Source: Bacteroidota bacterium (GTDB lineage: Bacteria; Bacteroidota; Ignavibacteria; Kryptoniales; JAKASW01). From it: 64,000 nt of DNA. Shown here one piece after another: positions 44,595 through 54,000 of the stretch. The first letter of the stretch is position 1, and every line of letters begins with the position of its first letter. The DNA lies in assembly GCA_023381615.1 (NCBI GenBank), contig JAMCQL010000034.1:21439-85438 (forward strand), given 5' to 3'. The position numbers and the translations under genes are program-made. The notes below the pieces were generated by a model. That model had not been told where the DNA came from. It searched no databases and saw only the letters and a list, made by a program, of their open reading frames with translations.

Positions 44595-44828
44595 ACAGAC
44601 TAAAACTCCAGGTCATTTCAGAATATTCTTGGACAATTGAAAGCCACAAACAGTTGAATATAAAATACGAAGCCGTTAAAACACACGCGTCAAGTGTCGA
44701 TATCTGAGAATAATTTCACGTCTCCTCAAAAATAATGGAGGAAAATAATTGCACATTCGAAAAGCGGACAATGTCCTACACGACGATTTTTTCACCGTTC
44801 TCTGTCTGATTATACATTCATTTTTTTC

Positions 44829-44857
44829 TTGACATTCATTTCTAAAATAACTATAAT
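44829..44857 (+). promoter_or_regulatory. perfect sigma70-type promoter of the oxidative-stress operon
   Basis: TTGACA (44829-44834), 17-nt spacer, TATAAT (44852-44857): a full consensus match. Start of transcription expected near 44864, giving a 35-nt leader with AAGGAGG. The rest of the gap 44595-44828 shows nothing else. Confidence 0.85.
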
Positions 44858-44876
44858 AGTAACGATTATTATTATT
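44853..44876. promoter_or_regulatory. PerR/Fur-box-like operator overlapping the -10 box
   Basis: An AT-rich inverted repeat, ATAATA (44853-44858) facing TATTAT (44867-44872, repeated at 44870-44875), spans the -10 box and the start site. PerR and Fur boxes are AT-rich palindromes of this size, and a PerR-like repressor is encoded at the end of the same gene set. Binding is inferred, not shown. Confidence 0.5.
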
Positions 44877-44898
44877 AACTTAAAAAGGAGGAAACACA

Positions 44899-45324
44899 AT
44901 GGCAAAACCGCTCAGTGGGTCGAAGACCTATAATAACCTGAAAGAGGGATTCGCCGGAGAGTCTCAGGCAAACCGCCGTTATCTTTACTTTGCACGTCAT
45001 GCCGATATCGAAGGCTACCCCGATGTCGCCGGCGTATTTCGCGACACGGCCGAAGGCGAAACCGGACATGCTTTCGGACATTTCGATTTCCTGAAGGAGG
45101 TCGGTGATCCCGTTACTAACCTGCCCGTCGGCGATACAAAAGCTAACTTGAAATCTGCGGTCGCAGGCGAAACATACGAGTATACTGAAATGTACCCGGG
45201 CTTCGCAAAGACTGCACGTACGGAAGGCTTCGACGAAATCGCCGAATGGTTCGAGACGCTTGCGCGCGCTGAAAAGTCGCACGCAGCGAGATTCACAAAA
45301 GCTCTCGATACTCTCGGAAAGTAA
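44899..45324 (+). CDS. rubrerythrin-type ferritin-like protein lacking the rubredoxin domain
   Basis: 141 residues. Four-helix bundle with the di-iron ligands: Glu in [33 protein letters not shown] and the last ExxH in AEKSHAARF. The C-terminal rubredoxin-like Cys4 domain of classical rubrerythrin is absent, as in sulerythrin. It should reduce peroxide at the di-iron site, taking electrons from another protein, perhaps the Fe-S protein encoded next. Very strong Shine-Dalgarno (AAAAAGGAGG) and a consensus promoter imply high expression. Confidence 0.92.
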   Translation: MAKPLSGSKTYNNLKEGFAGESQANRRYLYFARHADIEGYPDVAGVFRDTAEGETGHAFGHFDFLKEVGDPVTNLPVGDTKANLKSAVAGETYEYTEMYPGFAKTARTEGFDEIAEWFETLARAEKSHAARFTKALDTLGK

Positions 45325-45329
45325 TCCAA

Positions 45330-45360
45330 GGCGGGCGGAGTCCGCATCAACGGACCCGCC
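45330..45360. terminator. GC-rich hairpin after the rubrerythrin gene
   Basis: GGCGGG (45330-45335) pairs with CCCGCC (45355-45360), with inner GTCCG (45340-45344) and CGGAC (45351-45355) around CATCAA. No U-run follows. It probably protects the rubrerythrin mRNA end or lowers read-through to the Fe-S gene. Confidence 0.5.
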
Positions 45361-45381
45361 CCTCAAAATAAGAGGCGAAAA

Positions 45382-46656
45382 ATGGTTTTTGACATCAACT
45401 CACCGGATTTCTACAGCAAAGAAGCATTTGAAAAAGAAACTCAGCGCATCTACGAAATCTGCAATGGCTGCAGGCTCTGTTACAACCTCTGCCCTTCTTT
45501 CGAAGTTCTATTCCAACGAATCGATGAACTTGACGGCGAAGTCAACAAACTCGAGAGTGGAGATACAAAGAAAATGGTGGAATTGTGTTACGACTGCAAA
45601 CTCTGTTTCCCGAAATGCCCATACACTCCGCCTCATCAGTACATGCTCGACTTTCCTCGCCTAATGCTGAGAGGAAAAGCGATCGAAGCAAAGACAAACA
45701 ACGTAAAATTTCAGGACCAGGTTCTCAGCAGGACGGATCTTCTCGGAACCGTCTCGACAAAAGTGGCTCCAATTGTCAACTGGACTCTGGAGAACAAGCC
45801 GTTCAGATTCCTGATGGAAAAGACCATCGGGATACACAGAGACAGAAATCTACCGAAATATTCGAGCACAACTTTCGTATCATGGTATGGAAAACACAAG
45901 AAGCCAGAAGTTAGGAAGCAAGAGGCACCTAAGGTTGTGTTATTTCACACATGCTCAGTGAATTACAATGATACCGACACTGGCAAAGCGGTGATACAAG
46001 TTCTTGAGAAGAATGGGGTTCAAATCGAAGTCCCGCCCCAGAAGTGCTGCGGAATGCCTTATTTCGACGGGGGCGGCATTGACAATGCGAAGAAGAATGT
46101 CGAATACAATTTGAGCCAGCTCGGAGACTATGTCAGGAAGGGCTATGACGTTGTTACTCCGGGACCAACTTGCACTTACATGTTGAAGCAAGAATACGCG
46201 CTGCTTTCGAAAAATCCGGACGCAAAGTTGGTTGCTTCTCATACTTTTGATATGATGGAATACCTCGCGAAACTCAACAAAGAGAATAAACTATCAAAAG
46301 ATTTTAAGAAGTCCCAGGGAAGTATCACGTACCACCTTCCCTGTCATCTGAAAGCGCAAAACATCGGCTACAAGTCGCGCGATGTTCTTGAGCTGATCCC
46401 CGATACGAAAGTTGATATTGTTGCAAAATGCACAGGACATGATGGAACATGGAGTTTAAAAAAGGAATACTTTGAATTGTCTTTAGAGGTTGGGAAACCT
46501 GCCTTTGAAAAATTCAAAGAAAATAACGGCGCCGCGGCGGCATCCGATTGCCCGTTGGCGCAGCTTCAAATCGAAAAAGGTTCCGGTAAAAAGCCTAAAC
46601 ACCCAATTCAAATACTTCGAGATGCTTACGGTCTGCCGGAAAATCCAAAATCATGA
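45382..46656 (+). CDS. (Fe-S)-binding oxidoreductase with two 4Fe-4S clusters and CCG domains
   Basis: 424 residues. Two ferredoxin-type clusters near the N-terminus (CNGCRLCYNLCPS and CYDCKLCFPKCPY), then two CCG-like regions: KVVLFHTCSVNYND...KCCGMPYFDGGG and ITYHLPCHLKAQNIGYKSRDVLEL. This is the GlpC/heterodisulfide-reductase-subunit-D-like group. The last CCG motif is partly altered (KCTGHDGTWSLKKEYF). In many genomes this gene lies beside rubrerythrin and DUF3501 genes, so it probably feeds electrons to the peroxide-reducing rubrerythrin. AGAGG Shine-Dalgarno supports the start. Confidence 0.9.
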   Translation: MVFDINSPDFYSKEAFEKETQRIYEICNGCRLCYNLCPSFEVLFQRIDELDGEVNKLESGDTKKMVELCYDCKLCFPKCPYTPPHQYMLDFPRLMLRGKAIEAKTNNVKFQDQVLSRTDLLGTVSTKVAPIVNWTLENKPFRFLMEKTIGIHRDRNLPKYSSTTFVSWYGKHKKPEVRKQEAPKVVLFHTCSVNYNDTDTGKAVIQVLEKNGVQIEVPPQKCCGMPYFDGGGIDNAKKNVEYNLSQLGDYVRKGYDVVTPGPTCTYMLKQEYALLSKNPDAKLVASHTFDMMEYLAKLNKENKLSKDFKKSQGSITYHLPCHLKAQNIGYKSRDVLELIPDTKVDIVAKCTGHDGTWSLKKEYFELSLEVGKPAFEKFKENNGAAAASDCPLAQLQIEKGSGKKPKHPIQILRDAYGLPENPKS

Positions 46657-46672
46657 CATGAAAGGAAAAACT

Positions 46673-47149
46673 ATGAAACCAAACATTGGAATAACTGACA
46701 ACAACCGCGAGTCGGTGGCTGCAATTCTCAACACTTTGCTCGCCGACGAGTACCTGCTCTACACCCAAACCCGCAAATATCACTGGAACGTAACCGGACC
46801 GCACTTCAATGATCTGCACAAGTTCTTTCAAAGTCAATATGAGGAACTGAACGATATCGTGGACGACGTTGCCGAAAGAGCCCGTTCATTGGGCGAAGTG
46901 TCGGACGGCACAATGACCGAATTCCTCAAAAAGACGCGTCTTAGCGAACAGCCTGGCAAAGTTCCCGATGCAAACGGGATGCTTCAGAATCTTCTAAAAC
47001 AGCACGAGAGCATAATTAAATCTTCGCGTACAGATATCGAAACCTGCGATAAAAAGTACGGCGATGCCGGCACCACAGACTTTCTCACACAGGTAATGGA
47101 AAAACATGAGAAGATGGCGTGGATGCTGAGAGCGGCTGTACAGGAATGA
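46673..47149 (+). CDS. dps: Dps-family ferritin-like DNA-protection protein
   Basis: 158 residues from the ATG at 46673 (AAAGGA upstream); an earlier in-frame ATG lies inside the Fe-S gene and is not used. Ferroxidase-site residues shared between subunits are present: KYHWNVTGPHFNDLHKFFQSQYEELNDIVDDVAERARSLG (His, His, Asp, Glu). Oligomers store iron using peroxide as oxidant and can coat DNA. It begins 16 nt after the Fe-S protein gene and is followed by a hairpin. Confidence 0.94.
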   Translation: MKPNIGITDNNRESVAAILNTLLADEYLLYTQTRKYHWNVTGPHFNDLHKFFQSQYEELNDIVDDVAERARSLGEVSDGTMTEFLKKTRLSEQPGKVPDANGMLQNLLKQHESIIKSSRTDIETCDKKYGDAGTTDFLTQVMEKHEKMAWMLRAAVQE

Positions 47150-47197
47150 GGGAAACAGACTAAGAAACGAACACATTCCGTGCTCCAAGAGAATCAA

Positions 47198-47249
47198 TGC
47201 TGGGAAAAAAGGAACCGCCTTACAGCTGCAGCGGTTCCTCGACCCAGCA
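47198..47249. terminator. long two-part hairpin after dps
   Basis: Outer arms TGCTGGG (47198-47204) and CCCAGCA (47243-47249), inner arms GGAACCGC (47211-47218) and GCGGTTCC (47231-47238). The run after it is A/T-rich but not a pure U-tract. It lies between dps and the DUF3501 gene and may end or attenuate the transcript. Confidence 0.6.
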
Positions 47250-47298
47250 CTTATAAACTAAAAACGTTTTGAGCAAGACCAATTGTGGAGATGATTAA

Positions 47299-47904
47299 GT
47301 GAAGAAGATTGAGTTATCAGATATCAAGAATATCGCAGAATACGAAAAGATCAGACAGAACTTTCGAAGTAAAATTATCAGCATGAAAAAAGATCGCAGG
47401 CTGAAAGTCGGCGACAAAATCACTTTGACATTCGAAAACAGGTACACTGTCACCTTTCAGATAGAAGAGATGATGCGTATCGAGAGAATCGTAGACGACA
47501 CGAAGATCAATGAAGAGATAGAAACGTATAACGAGCTAATCCCCAGGGAGAATGAATTGAGTGCGACTCTTTTTGTCGAAGTCGACGAGCAATCCGAAAT
47601 AAAACCCGTGCTCGATTCGCTCGTCGGTTTGAATAAAGATTCCTTTTATATGCAAATCGAGGGACGAATGATTCCCGCGGTTTTCGAAGAAGGACATTCA
47701 ACGGATGACCGGATAAGCGCCGTGCAATATGTGCGGTTCAAGCTGCTGCCCGATGAAGTGAAGGCATTTGCGAAGCCGTCCGTCCCCATCCGTATAGTCG
47801 TAAAGCACAAAAACTACAAAACAGAAGTCGATCTGCCAGAAGCAATGCGCGAGGCGCTCCAAAATGATTTTGAGCAGGGTAATTCTATGAACGTTTGGAA
47901 TTAG
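47299..47904 (+). CDS. DUF3501 family protein
   Basis: 201 residues starting at GTG with GGAG nine nt upstream. The sequence matches the DUF3501 pattern: MKKIELSDIKNIAEYEKIR, RRLKVGDKITLTFENRYTVTFQIEEMMRIERI, ELIPRENELSATLFVE, VQYVRFKL. No catalytic motif is known. The family regularly accompanies rubrerythrin and the HdrD-like Fe-S protein, as here, so a part in the same peroxide-response pathway is probable. Soluble, no signal peptide. Confidence 0.82.
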   Translation: MKKIELSDIKNIAEYEKIRQNFRSKIISMKKDRRLKVGDKITLTFENRYTVTFQIEEMMRIERIVDDTKINEEIETYNELIPRENELSATLFVEVDEQSEIKPVLDSLVGLNKDSFYMQIEGRMIPAVFEEGHSTDDRISAVQYVRFKLLPDEVKAFAKPSVPIRIVVKHKNYKTEVDLPEAMREALQNDFEQGNSMNVWN

Positions 47905-47934
47905 ATTGGTGTTTTCAAATAGAGGTTAACGAAC

Positions 47935-48327
47935 ATGTTAAGCAATACACAGCGGAGAAAAGGAAGCAAGCAGCGCGAGAAGGTGCTGGACATCGTCCGC
48001 TCCACGAAATCCCACCCGACCGCAGATTGGGTGTTCCACGAAGTGCGCAAGGAACTTCCGAATATCAGTCTTGCCACAGTTTACAGAAACCTAAACCTGC
48101 TCGTAGAGTCGGAAGAGATAAATGAGGTCCTTTGCGACGGACAACTCAGGTTCGATGCAAACAAAGGTGAACATTTCCATTTTATCTGCAAATCCTGCAA
48201 GGGAATTTTTGATATAGAGGAGACCAGGGTTTCATCGCCGGACTTCAAGCTTCCGCGCGGTTACGTCGTAAAAGACGTGAAGATAGATTTCTACGGTTTG
48301 TGCCCTAATTGCCAGTCCAAGAAATAG
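47935..48327 (+). CDS. PerR/Fur-family metalloregulator
   Basis: 130 residues. Winged helix with HPTADWVFHEVRKELPNISLATVYRNLNLL, regulatory metal ligands in LRFDANKGEHFHFIC, and structural zinc from CKSC and CPNC. The Asp in RFD and the His37-equivalent in HPTAD favour the peroxide sensor PerR over Fur. It closes the oxidative-stress cassette and is the likely repressor of the promoter at 44829. GAGG Shine-Dalgarno nine nt upstream. Confidence 0.9.
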   Translation: MLSNTQRRKGSKQREKVLDIVRSTKSHPTADWVFHEVRKELPNISLATVYRNLNLLVESEEINEVLCDGQLRFDANKGEHFHFICKSCKGIFDIEETRVSSPDFKLPRGYVVKDVKIDFYGLCPNCQSKK

Positions 48328-48349
48328 CCGTTCCCTCAGCGCTGTTTAC

Positions 48350-48459
48350 AGTTGCAAAAGACACACTAAAATCTAAAACGGATTTATTGGTGAAGAGAAA
48401 AGAAAAACACATAGGCACATAGTTGCAAAAGACACACTGAAATCTAAAACAGATTTATT
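48350..48459. repeat. two-copy 39-bp direct repeat at the 3' end of the barrel gene
   Basis: Copies at 48350-48388 and 48421-48459 (period 71 bp) differ at only two positions. The second copy includes the last codons and stop of the barrel gene; the first lies outside any gene and looks like a duplicated 3' end. Confidence 0.8.
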
Positions 48460-49724
48460 CCGAGCGACAGGGTGATAACGTCGTCGGTAAAGTTGTAGAA
48501 TTCGTCGTTCGATGAATTATCAATATGGTCGTAATTCAGTCCCAGCGTCAAACCACTTGCAACACCCTTTATTGAATATTCTTTTGACAACGCAATTGAA
48601 ATGTCGGTGCAAATGTCGTGTCGTTGTTTTGCAATAACTTTAGTCTGAGTATAATCGAAAGCCGGCCTATTATAATCTTTGTTTGCTCTGTCTAACCCTA
48701 CAGAGACGTTAATTCCTGAAAGAAGAGAATCTTTCCGCACCCCGAGGTTAATTTCATTCCCTTGGTAGGAGTAAGGATCATCGTAGATTGCCGAAACGCG
48801 GCTTGAAAACTTTGCGACAGCATTGATATACCGTGCGTTTCCCGACACATCTTTCCGCAAGAGCAGACTTCCGTTTGCTTTCCACTGACCAAACCTCAAT
48901 ATAAGTCCGCCGCCGTAAGTCGCTTGAGTAGCAAAAGGCGAATTCAAAACGTAAGTCTTGACAGAACTCGATGGCGGTGGCGTTCCACCATTACCTTTTC
49001 CTTTGCCCTTGTAACTGCCGTTCGAGTGCATCTTTATTAGATTTTTTACGCTGGTACTGACGGTATCAACTCCATAGTACTTTTTATTGCCGTAGCTCCC
49101 ATCCAGATAAAAAACAACATTCTGACTTGGATAGAACGACAAATTTGCAAAACCGATATTTTCAAGGTTAGAAAGCGATGAAATATAATCGTACTCGGTG
49201 TAGTTGATTCCGTAAGCTACTCTTAGCACCGATGTTTGTCCAAAAGGATAACGCAAGTTCGCATTACCGGAGGCGATGTAATTCTGATACGCCGAAAAAT
49301 CGCCGGAGTGTGGGACCGTTTTCGCAATCGCACCTGCGAGCGTCAAGTAAGTTTCGAGAGAATCTACAGGAACCAGCAATGAGCCGCCGGATTCAGAAGT
49401 GCTGTCGTCGCCATTACCCATATTGTCACCTACGCGGCTCAACTGAATCCTGTAAGTGGCATCAACATTATGCACCCAGTTGTCTTGTTCAGGATAAGAA
49501 TTATAGCTCGCCAAAGCGCCATTATAAGACAGATCCAAATCCGAATAATCCCAACCTGTGTAATTATCGAGACTCAAATTGACCGTGAGGTAATTGTCGG
49601 GGATATCAGCAAAACTTCCGAAGACGTTTGAATCATGAGTGTAAGCAAATTGAAGCGAAGAAGTGAACTGCGCAAAAGTTGTTGACGTTACGAAGAACAG
49701 CGACGCAGTGAAAGCCCTTTTCAT
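48444..49724 (-). CDS. outer-membrane beta-barrel of a putative exopolysaccharide unit
   Basis: 426 residues. Signal peptide to VTSTTFAQ, then strand-rich sequence with periodic aromatic residues (SLQFAYTHDSNVFGSFADIPDNYLTVNLSLDNYTGWDYSDLDLSYNG) and a Phe C-terminus (LSLGINLF). A low-complexity Gly/Lys loop is at about residue 240 (KGKGKGNGGTPPPSSS). Its start overlaps the glycosyltransferase stop by 4 nt, so it is made with that enzyme; it may be the export pore for the polymer. Not recognisably homologous to PgaA or BcsC, which also have TPR domains. Confidence 0.75.
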   Translation of the reverse strand: MKRAFTASLFFVTSTTFAQFTSSLQFAYTHDSNVFGSFADIPDNYLTVNLSLDNYTGWDYSDLDLSYNGALASYNSYPEQDNWVHNVDATYRIQLSRVGDNMGNGDDSTSESGGSLLVPVDSLETYLTLAGAIAKTVPHSGDFSAYQNYIASGNANLRYPFGQTSVLRVAYGINYTEYDYISSLSNLENIGFANLSFYPSQNVVFYLDGSYGNKKYYGVDTVSTSVKNLIKMHSNGSYKGKGKGNGGTPPPSSSVKTYVLNSPFATQATYGGGLILRFGQWKANGSLLLRKDVSGNARYINAVAKFSSRVSAIYDDPYSYQGNEINLGVRKDSLLSGINVSVGLDRANKDYNRPAFDYTQTKVIAKQRHDICTDISIALSKEYSIKGVASGLTLGLNYDHIDNSSNDEFYNFTDDVITLSLGINLF

Positions 49725-51010
49725 TTTGTTGACTCCGCAGATGATTCTTCAAGATCGAACCGTACAGTTTTGGACCACGTGCGCTTTTCACGCTTTATAT
49801 AATCGAGATAAATAGCTCTGCCTACTACATAGATCCAGAATTGGCAGTAAGTGAAATACATCAGGAGAACCAGCAGAAAATTCTTGGGAGTATCCATACC
49901 TTCATAGGAAAGCACAAGAAAAATTTCAAAGATGAACAAAATGACTGCGAGTATCCAGACTGTCGTGTAAGGTCCGGGCAAAGGCACTGCAATGATTTTT
50001 GTTACGCTTAGAATAAAGATGAGATCGCTGACGCCGATCGCAAATAGAAAGACATAATAAAGCGACAACAGATACAACACTTCAAACGCCAGAAATTTAT
50101 TCTGGAACTGCGGTATCTCCTTGAAAAATTTTGTCACTACATAATTATTCCCACGCACCCATCTGGTCCGCTGTTTAGACCAGACAGAAAACGTTTCCGG
50201 CTCCTGTTCGAGAGTAACGGCAAAAGGGATGTACTTTATCTTGTAGCCTTTCATGTAAACTCTTATACTCAATTCGGAATCTTCCGTTATCGCTCCTTCA
50301 TCCCAGCCGTTCAGATCGTCCAACAGATGTTTCCAAATAACAAAATTAGTCCCCGGAAGAGTCGAGACTTTAAACATTGCCCATCTGCCTGCTTGAAGTA
50401 TTGCCTGAAAGCTCATTGTCTCGATGCTGATAAAGCGGGTGAGCCAAGTCCTGTCTTTGTTTATCGTTCTGAAATTCCCAAGCACCGCGCCCAAGTCCGG
50501 ATGCAGGAGAAGCTCCGCCACGAGATATTCAAGCGCGTCGGGCAAAGGCTGATTGTCTGCATCGTAAACAGCAATGACCTCTGCGTCCGTTTGTTTCAGA
50601 CCGAGGTTCAAAGCACGCGACTTCCCTTTTCCACCTTCTCCTTTTGGAACATTATAGCAGCGAACTCTTCTGTCCAGCTTTCCCAATTCCTCGACGATCC
50701 CGCCCGTCCTGTCCGAGGATCCATCATTGATTACAAGAATATCGAACTTGTCGGCGGGATAATCGAACTTCAACATCGCTTCGATAGTTTTGCGAATGAC
50801 CTTCTCTTCGTTATGAGCCGGAATCAAAACGCAGACTCTCGGACTTTCGAAGTGAGTCATCGCATCGATCGCCTTTTTCTCCTTCGTAGATCTCCAGTTA
50901 TGGAAGAACCCCGCGATCGTCAGTATAAGCTGATACGCGATCATGAACCAGATGAAAATTACTGATAGAACGAAAAACGCGCCTAAGAGAGTAGTGATAA
51001 AGTCAAACAC
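49721..51010 (-). CDS. processive family-2 glycosyltransferase (PgaC/BcsA-like)
   Basis: 429 residues. One N-terminal helix (about 5-30), the cytoplasmic GT-A domain (about 60-290), and three C-terminal helices (about 305-405). Catalytic motifs of processive synthases are all present: NDGSSD, YDADN (DxD), GTNFVI, TEDSEL (TED) and QRTRWVRG (QxxRW). It should polymerise a beta-linked sugar chain, such as GlcNAc, and push it through the membrane. No PilZ domain is attached. Its start overlaps the end of the deacetylase-like gene by 8 nt. Confidence 0.92.
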   Translation of the reverse strand: MFDFITTLLGAFFVLSVIFIWFMIAYQLILTIAGFFHNWRSTKEKKAIDAMTHFESPRVCVLIPAHNEEKVIRKTIEAMLKFDYPADKFDILVINDGSSDRTGGIVEELGKLDRRVRCYNVPKGEGGKGKSRALNLGLKQTDAEVIAVYDADNQPLPDALEYLVAELLLHPDLGAVLGNFRTINKDRTWLTRFISIETMSFQAILQAGRWAMFKVSTLPGTNFVIWKHLLDDLNGWDEGAITEDSELSIRVYMKGYKIKYIPFAVTLEQEPETFSVWSKQRTRWVRGNNYVVTKFFKEIPQFQNKFLAFEVLYLLSLYYVFLFAIGVSDLIFILSVTKIIAVPLPGPYTTVWILAVILFIFEIFLVLSYEGMDTPKNFLLVLLMYFTYCQFWIYVVGRAIYLDYIKREKRTWSKTVRFDLEESSAESTK

Positions 51011-54000
51011 TCGCGAGAGTTCTCCTTCTTCTCAATTTAAATACAAAATAGAGTACAACCAGAATTCCACCGGCGATAAATCCAAATATCGTGATCAGCG
51101 CAGACGACCATAGACTCGTCAAATCGATTCCATAGGAAACGGTGCTCTCCAATACGACCAGGACTTTGTGCTGTCCCGACGGCAAGACAATTCCGTAGTG
51201 CTGTTCTTCGCGGGCGACAGTGAAACCGACTTCGTGGTCATCGATGAAAACCGCGTACGGGGCTTTTCCGAACGAAACCGCGCATCTTGCAGGTGAATCG
51301 TAAGTAAATTCGACCCCGCGTTGAAAAGTGTGCTCGCTTAGGATATTGCACGATGCCGCTTCGATGTGCGACTGCATCAATTCACTCTGAAAAGGATTGA
51401 CCTCTGCCTTCGCTATCTTCACTAAGTGTTCACCTGCGGGAATCGAGAAATATCCAGGTTGAAATGGATAGACAATTTTTCCATCAACTGAAACATCCTT
51501 AATGTCATCACTGAGTCTTATCGAAGTGGAATAAGGCGCGTCAATTTTGTATCCGCCGTCAACCATTTCAATGCCAGCTTGTGGAGCAAGTGCATACGGA
51601 AGATCCGCGATATCCTGTGGAAAGACGGTAGCTTCGGAATAAATTGTCATGCGTGGAGCCGCCTGAGCTGCAGAATTAACTAGAAGATAAGTTTCAATTC
51701 CCGTCGGCGTTTGGGTCGGGAAATTGCCGATGTAATTCAATTTGCGGAATGCAAGGATGTTTAAGTCTATCATTAAATTCGATGAGTCCGGCCCCAGCAA
51801 GCGTTTGTATGTGTTGCCAATCGCAATATACCTGCGCGGATCGGAATTCCAGTTTGTCTCAGGGTCTTCCACCTGAACGGCGAAGTTATATTGGTTACGC
51901 AACTGCAAAAGCTGATCGGCATCAACGCCGATGGAAGTTCTCAGATCAGGGAAGGTTTTTTGATCTAAGATTGTCAACACGATTTGCGCGCCAGGTTTAT
52001 TCTTGAAAGCGTCGGTCGCAAGTGAAAGGAAATGAGATGTGAACTTTGTAACAAGCGAAGCGCGGAAGTCGACAAAGTTATTCCAGTCCTGCGGTGAAGT
52101 TTTATAAAAGTGCGGAGAATTCTGCTGGAATAATTGTACCGGATCGAAGCCGTATTTTTTCCTGAACAGATTACGCGCGCTCGGGTCAAACGGCGTCAAC
52201 ATCTGCGGGTCATTTGGCGCGCCGTCGCCGCCGAAGTAAAGCTCCGCAATGTTCACTCCGTCCCAATCGTGCGATGTCAGGAAATTGTAAGTCCAATTTG
52301 AAGCTGCATTCAAGCAGGCAGTGTCGGTCAAAGCAACCGGATAACGCCAATCCGGACGAACATCTTCACCTTTGTAATTCTTCTCATGCCATTGCGGATG
52401 ATCGTCGTAAAACTTTTTGCTTATTTGCGGCGGCTCAAGCCACGCATAAACGGTTATACCGTATGCGTGACACAATCTTATCAATCTGTCGTAATCGTAA
52501 GTGAACTTCGGATATTCATGCCAACCCGCAGCATGAATGACTCTGATTCCCCTGCTTGCCCACTGTTTCACTAAAGTTTCGATGCTCGTATTCCGATGTA
52601 ATCCGGGATCAAAATACATTTCCATGTAATCGCGGCGGAGTGTCGGATATAATTCGAAGTAGCTTTTGAGCCACTCTATCAAATATGGAAATCTTGAATA
52701 ACCTCCATCGGTAATCGGATCGAAGCGAGCGCTGATCGCAATGAATCTCCCTTTGCCATATTTACGCTCGACCACAATCGGCGCATCGTTGACGTCGTTT
52801 GTGCAAACGATCTCATCGCCCTCTTGCACATCGATTCGATGCACGGCTTCAAATGTCCCCCAACTAAGGAGTTCTTCAGGAAAAAGCCTATCCCTCACTT
52901 TTTCGAGCCGCATTACATTCTTGCTGAATTTAATTCCTAGATCTTCGGCAACAGGATTCTTCGCGTCGGTGATCAGACTGCCGCCATCCGACACAAATTT
53001 TTGTATGACCTCGTAAAGCGAATCGGAAAGGTGCTCCGCAGCCGAGTATGGAACCACAATCAAATTGTAATTCTTAATCGTGCTTAGGTCACTCACCGAA
53101 AGAGTGTCCGTCGGAATGCCGACGCTTCCCAACGCCATTACAAAACTTGCTTCATCGAGTCTCGCGCCTCCGGTTGCCGTTGAGTCCCAAACGACTGCAG
53201 CCACAGCCGGAGTAATAGTCTTCTTTTCCGGGAACAGTTTCTTCCAAAAATTCTTTGCCGCAATTCCCATTTTGTCGACAAAGCTCAATTCTTTCTCGCG
53301 ATACTCAACAGGTTCTGCGGCGTAAATCCAACCGGGTTTGAGGTCTATTTGTCGTGAAACGTCGCCGGTTATCCGGCGCGATGTTATATCTCTCTTTACC
53401 CGCTCGCCTTGTTCGTCCAGATAAACTTCTTTCAGATATTGATCTTCAATCGAGATTGTGAACGATCCCTTGCCTGTAACTATTGCCCTGTCCGGAAGCT
53501 TAACAAGGTTATTTCCATCTTTTAGATCGACGTAAGTATAACCCAAATCACGAATTCCATCGACAATTTCCTTGAGAAGATGAAGCGGCATGAACGGATG
53601 GAAAAATGCGGTTGCATAGCCGTCTCGAACATAAAGATTTGCCTTAGCCGCTTCGAGTATATCGTGCACGGCTTGTTCTTCCTCTTGAGGCGAACCAAGC
53701 GGCACGTAGCCAAGGTTTTCCGGAATGATCTTCTCGCCATACATGTCCTGCCTGATCACATAAGGGAAAAACTGGCTGTAGTCCAAATCATTCAACACAA
53801 TCCTCTGCTCAACCGCAGTTGAGAACACCTTAGCGATTGCCGCATAATCAATCGTGGAGGCGCCGTAGTGAGGAGTCTCCCACGCAACAGGATAAATTCC
53901 GTTTCTCATTAATTCCTCGACGCCTGTCTCCAATTTTTGCTGGACATAAGCGGCATTGTCATTCTTTATCGGTCCGTTGTTGGTTTCGTCCCAAAATTCG

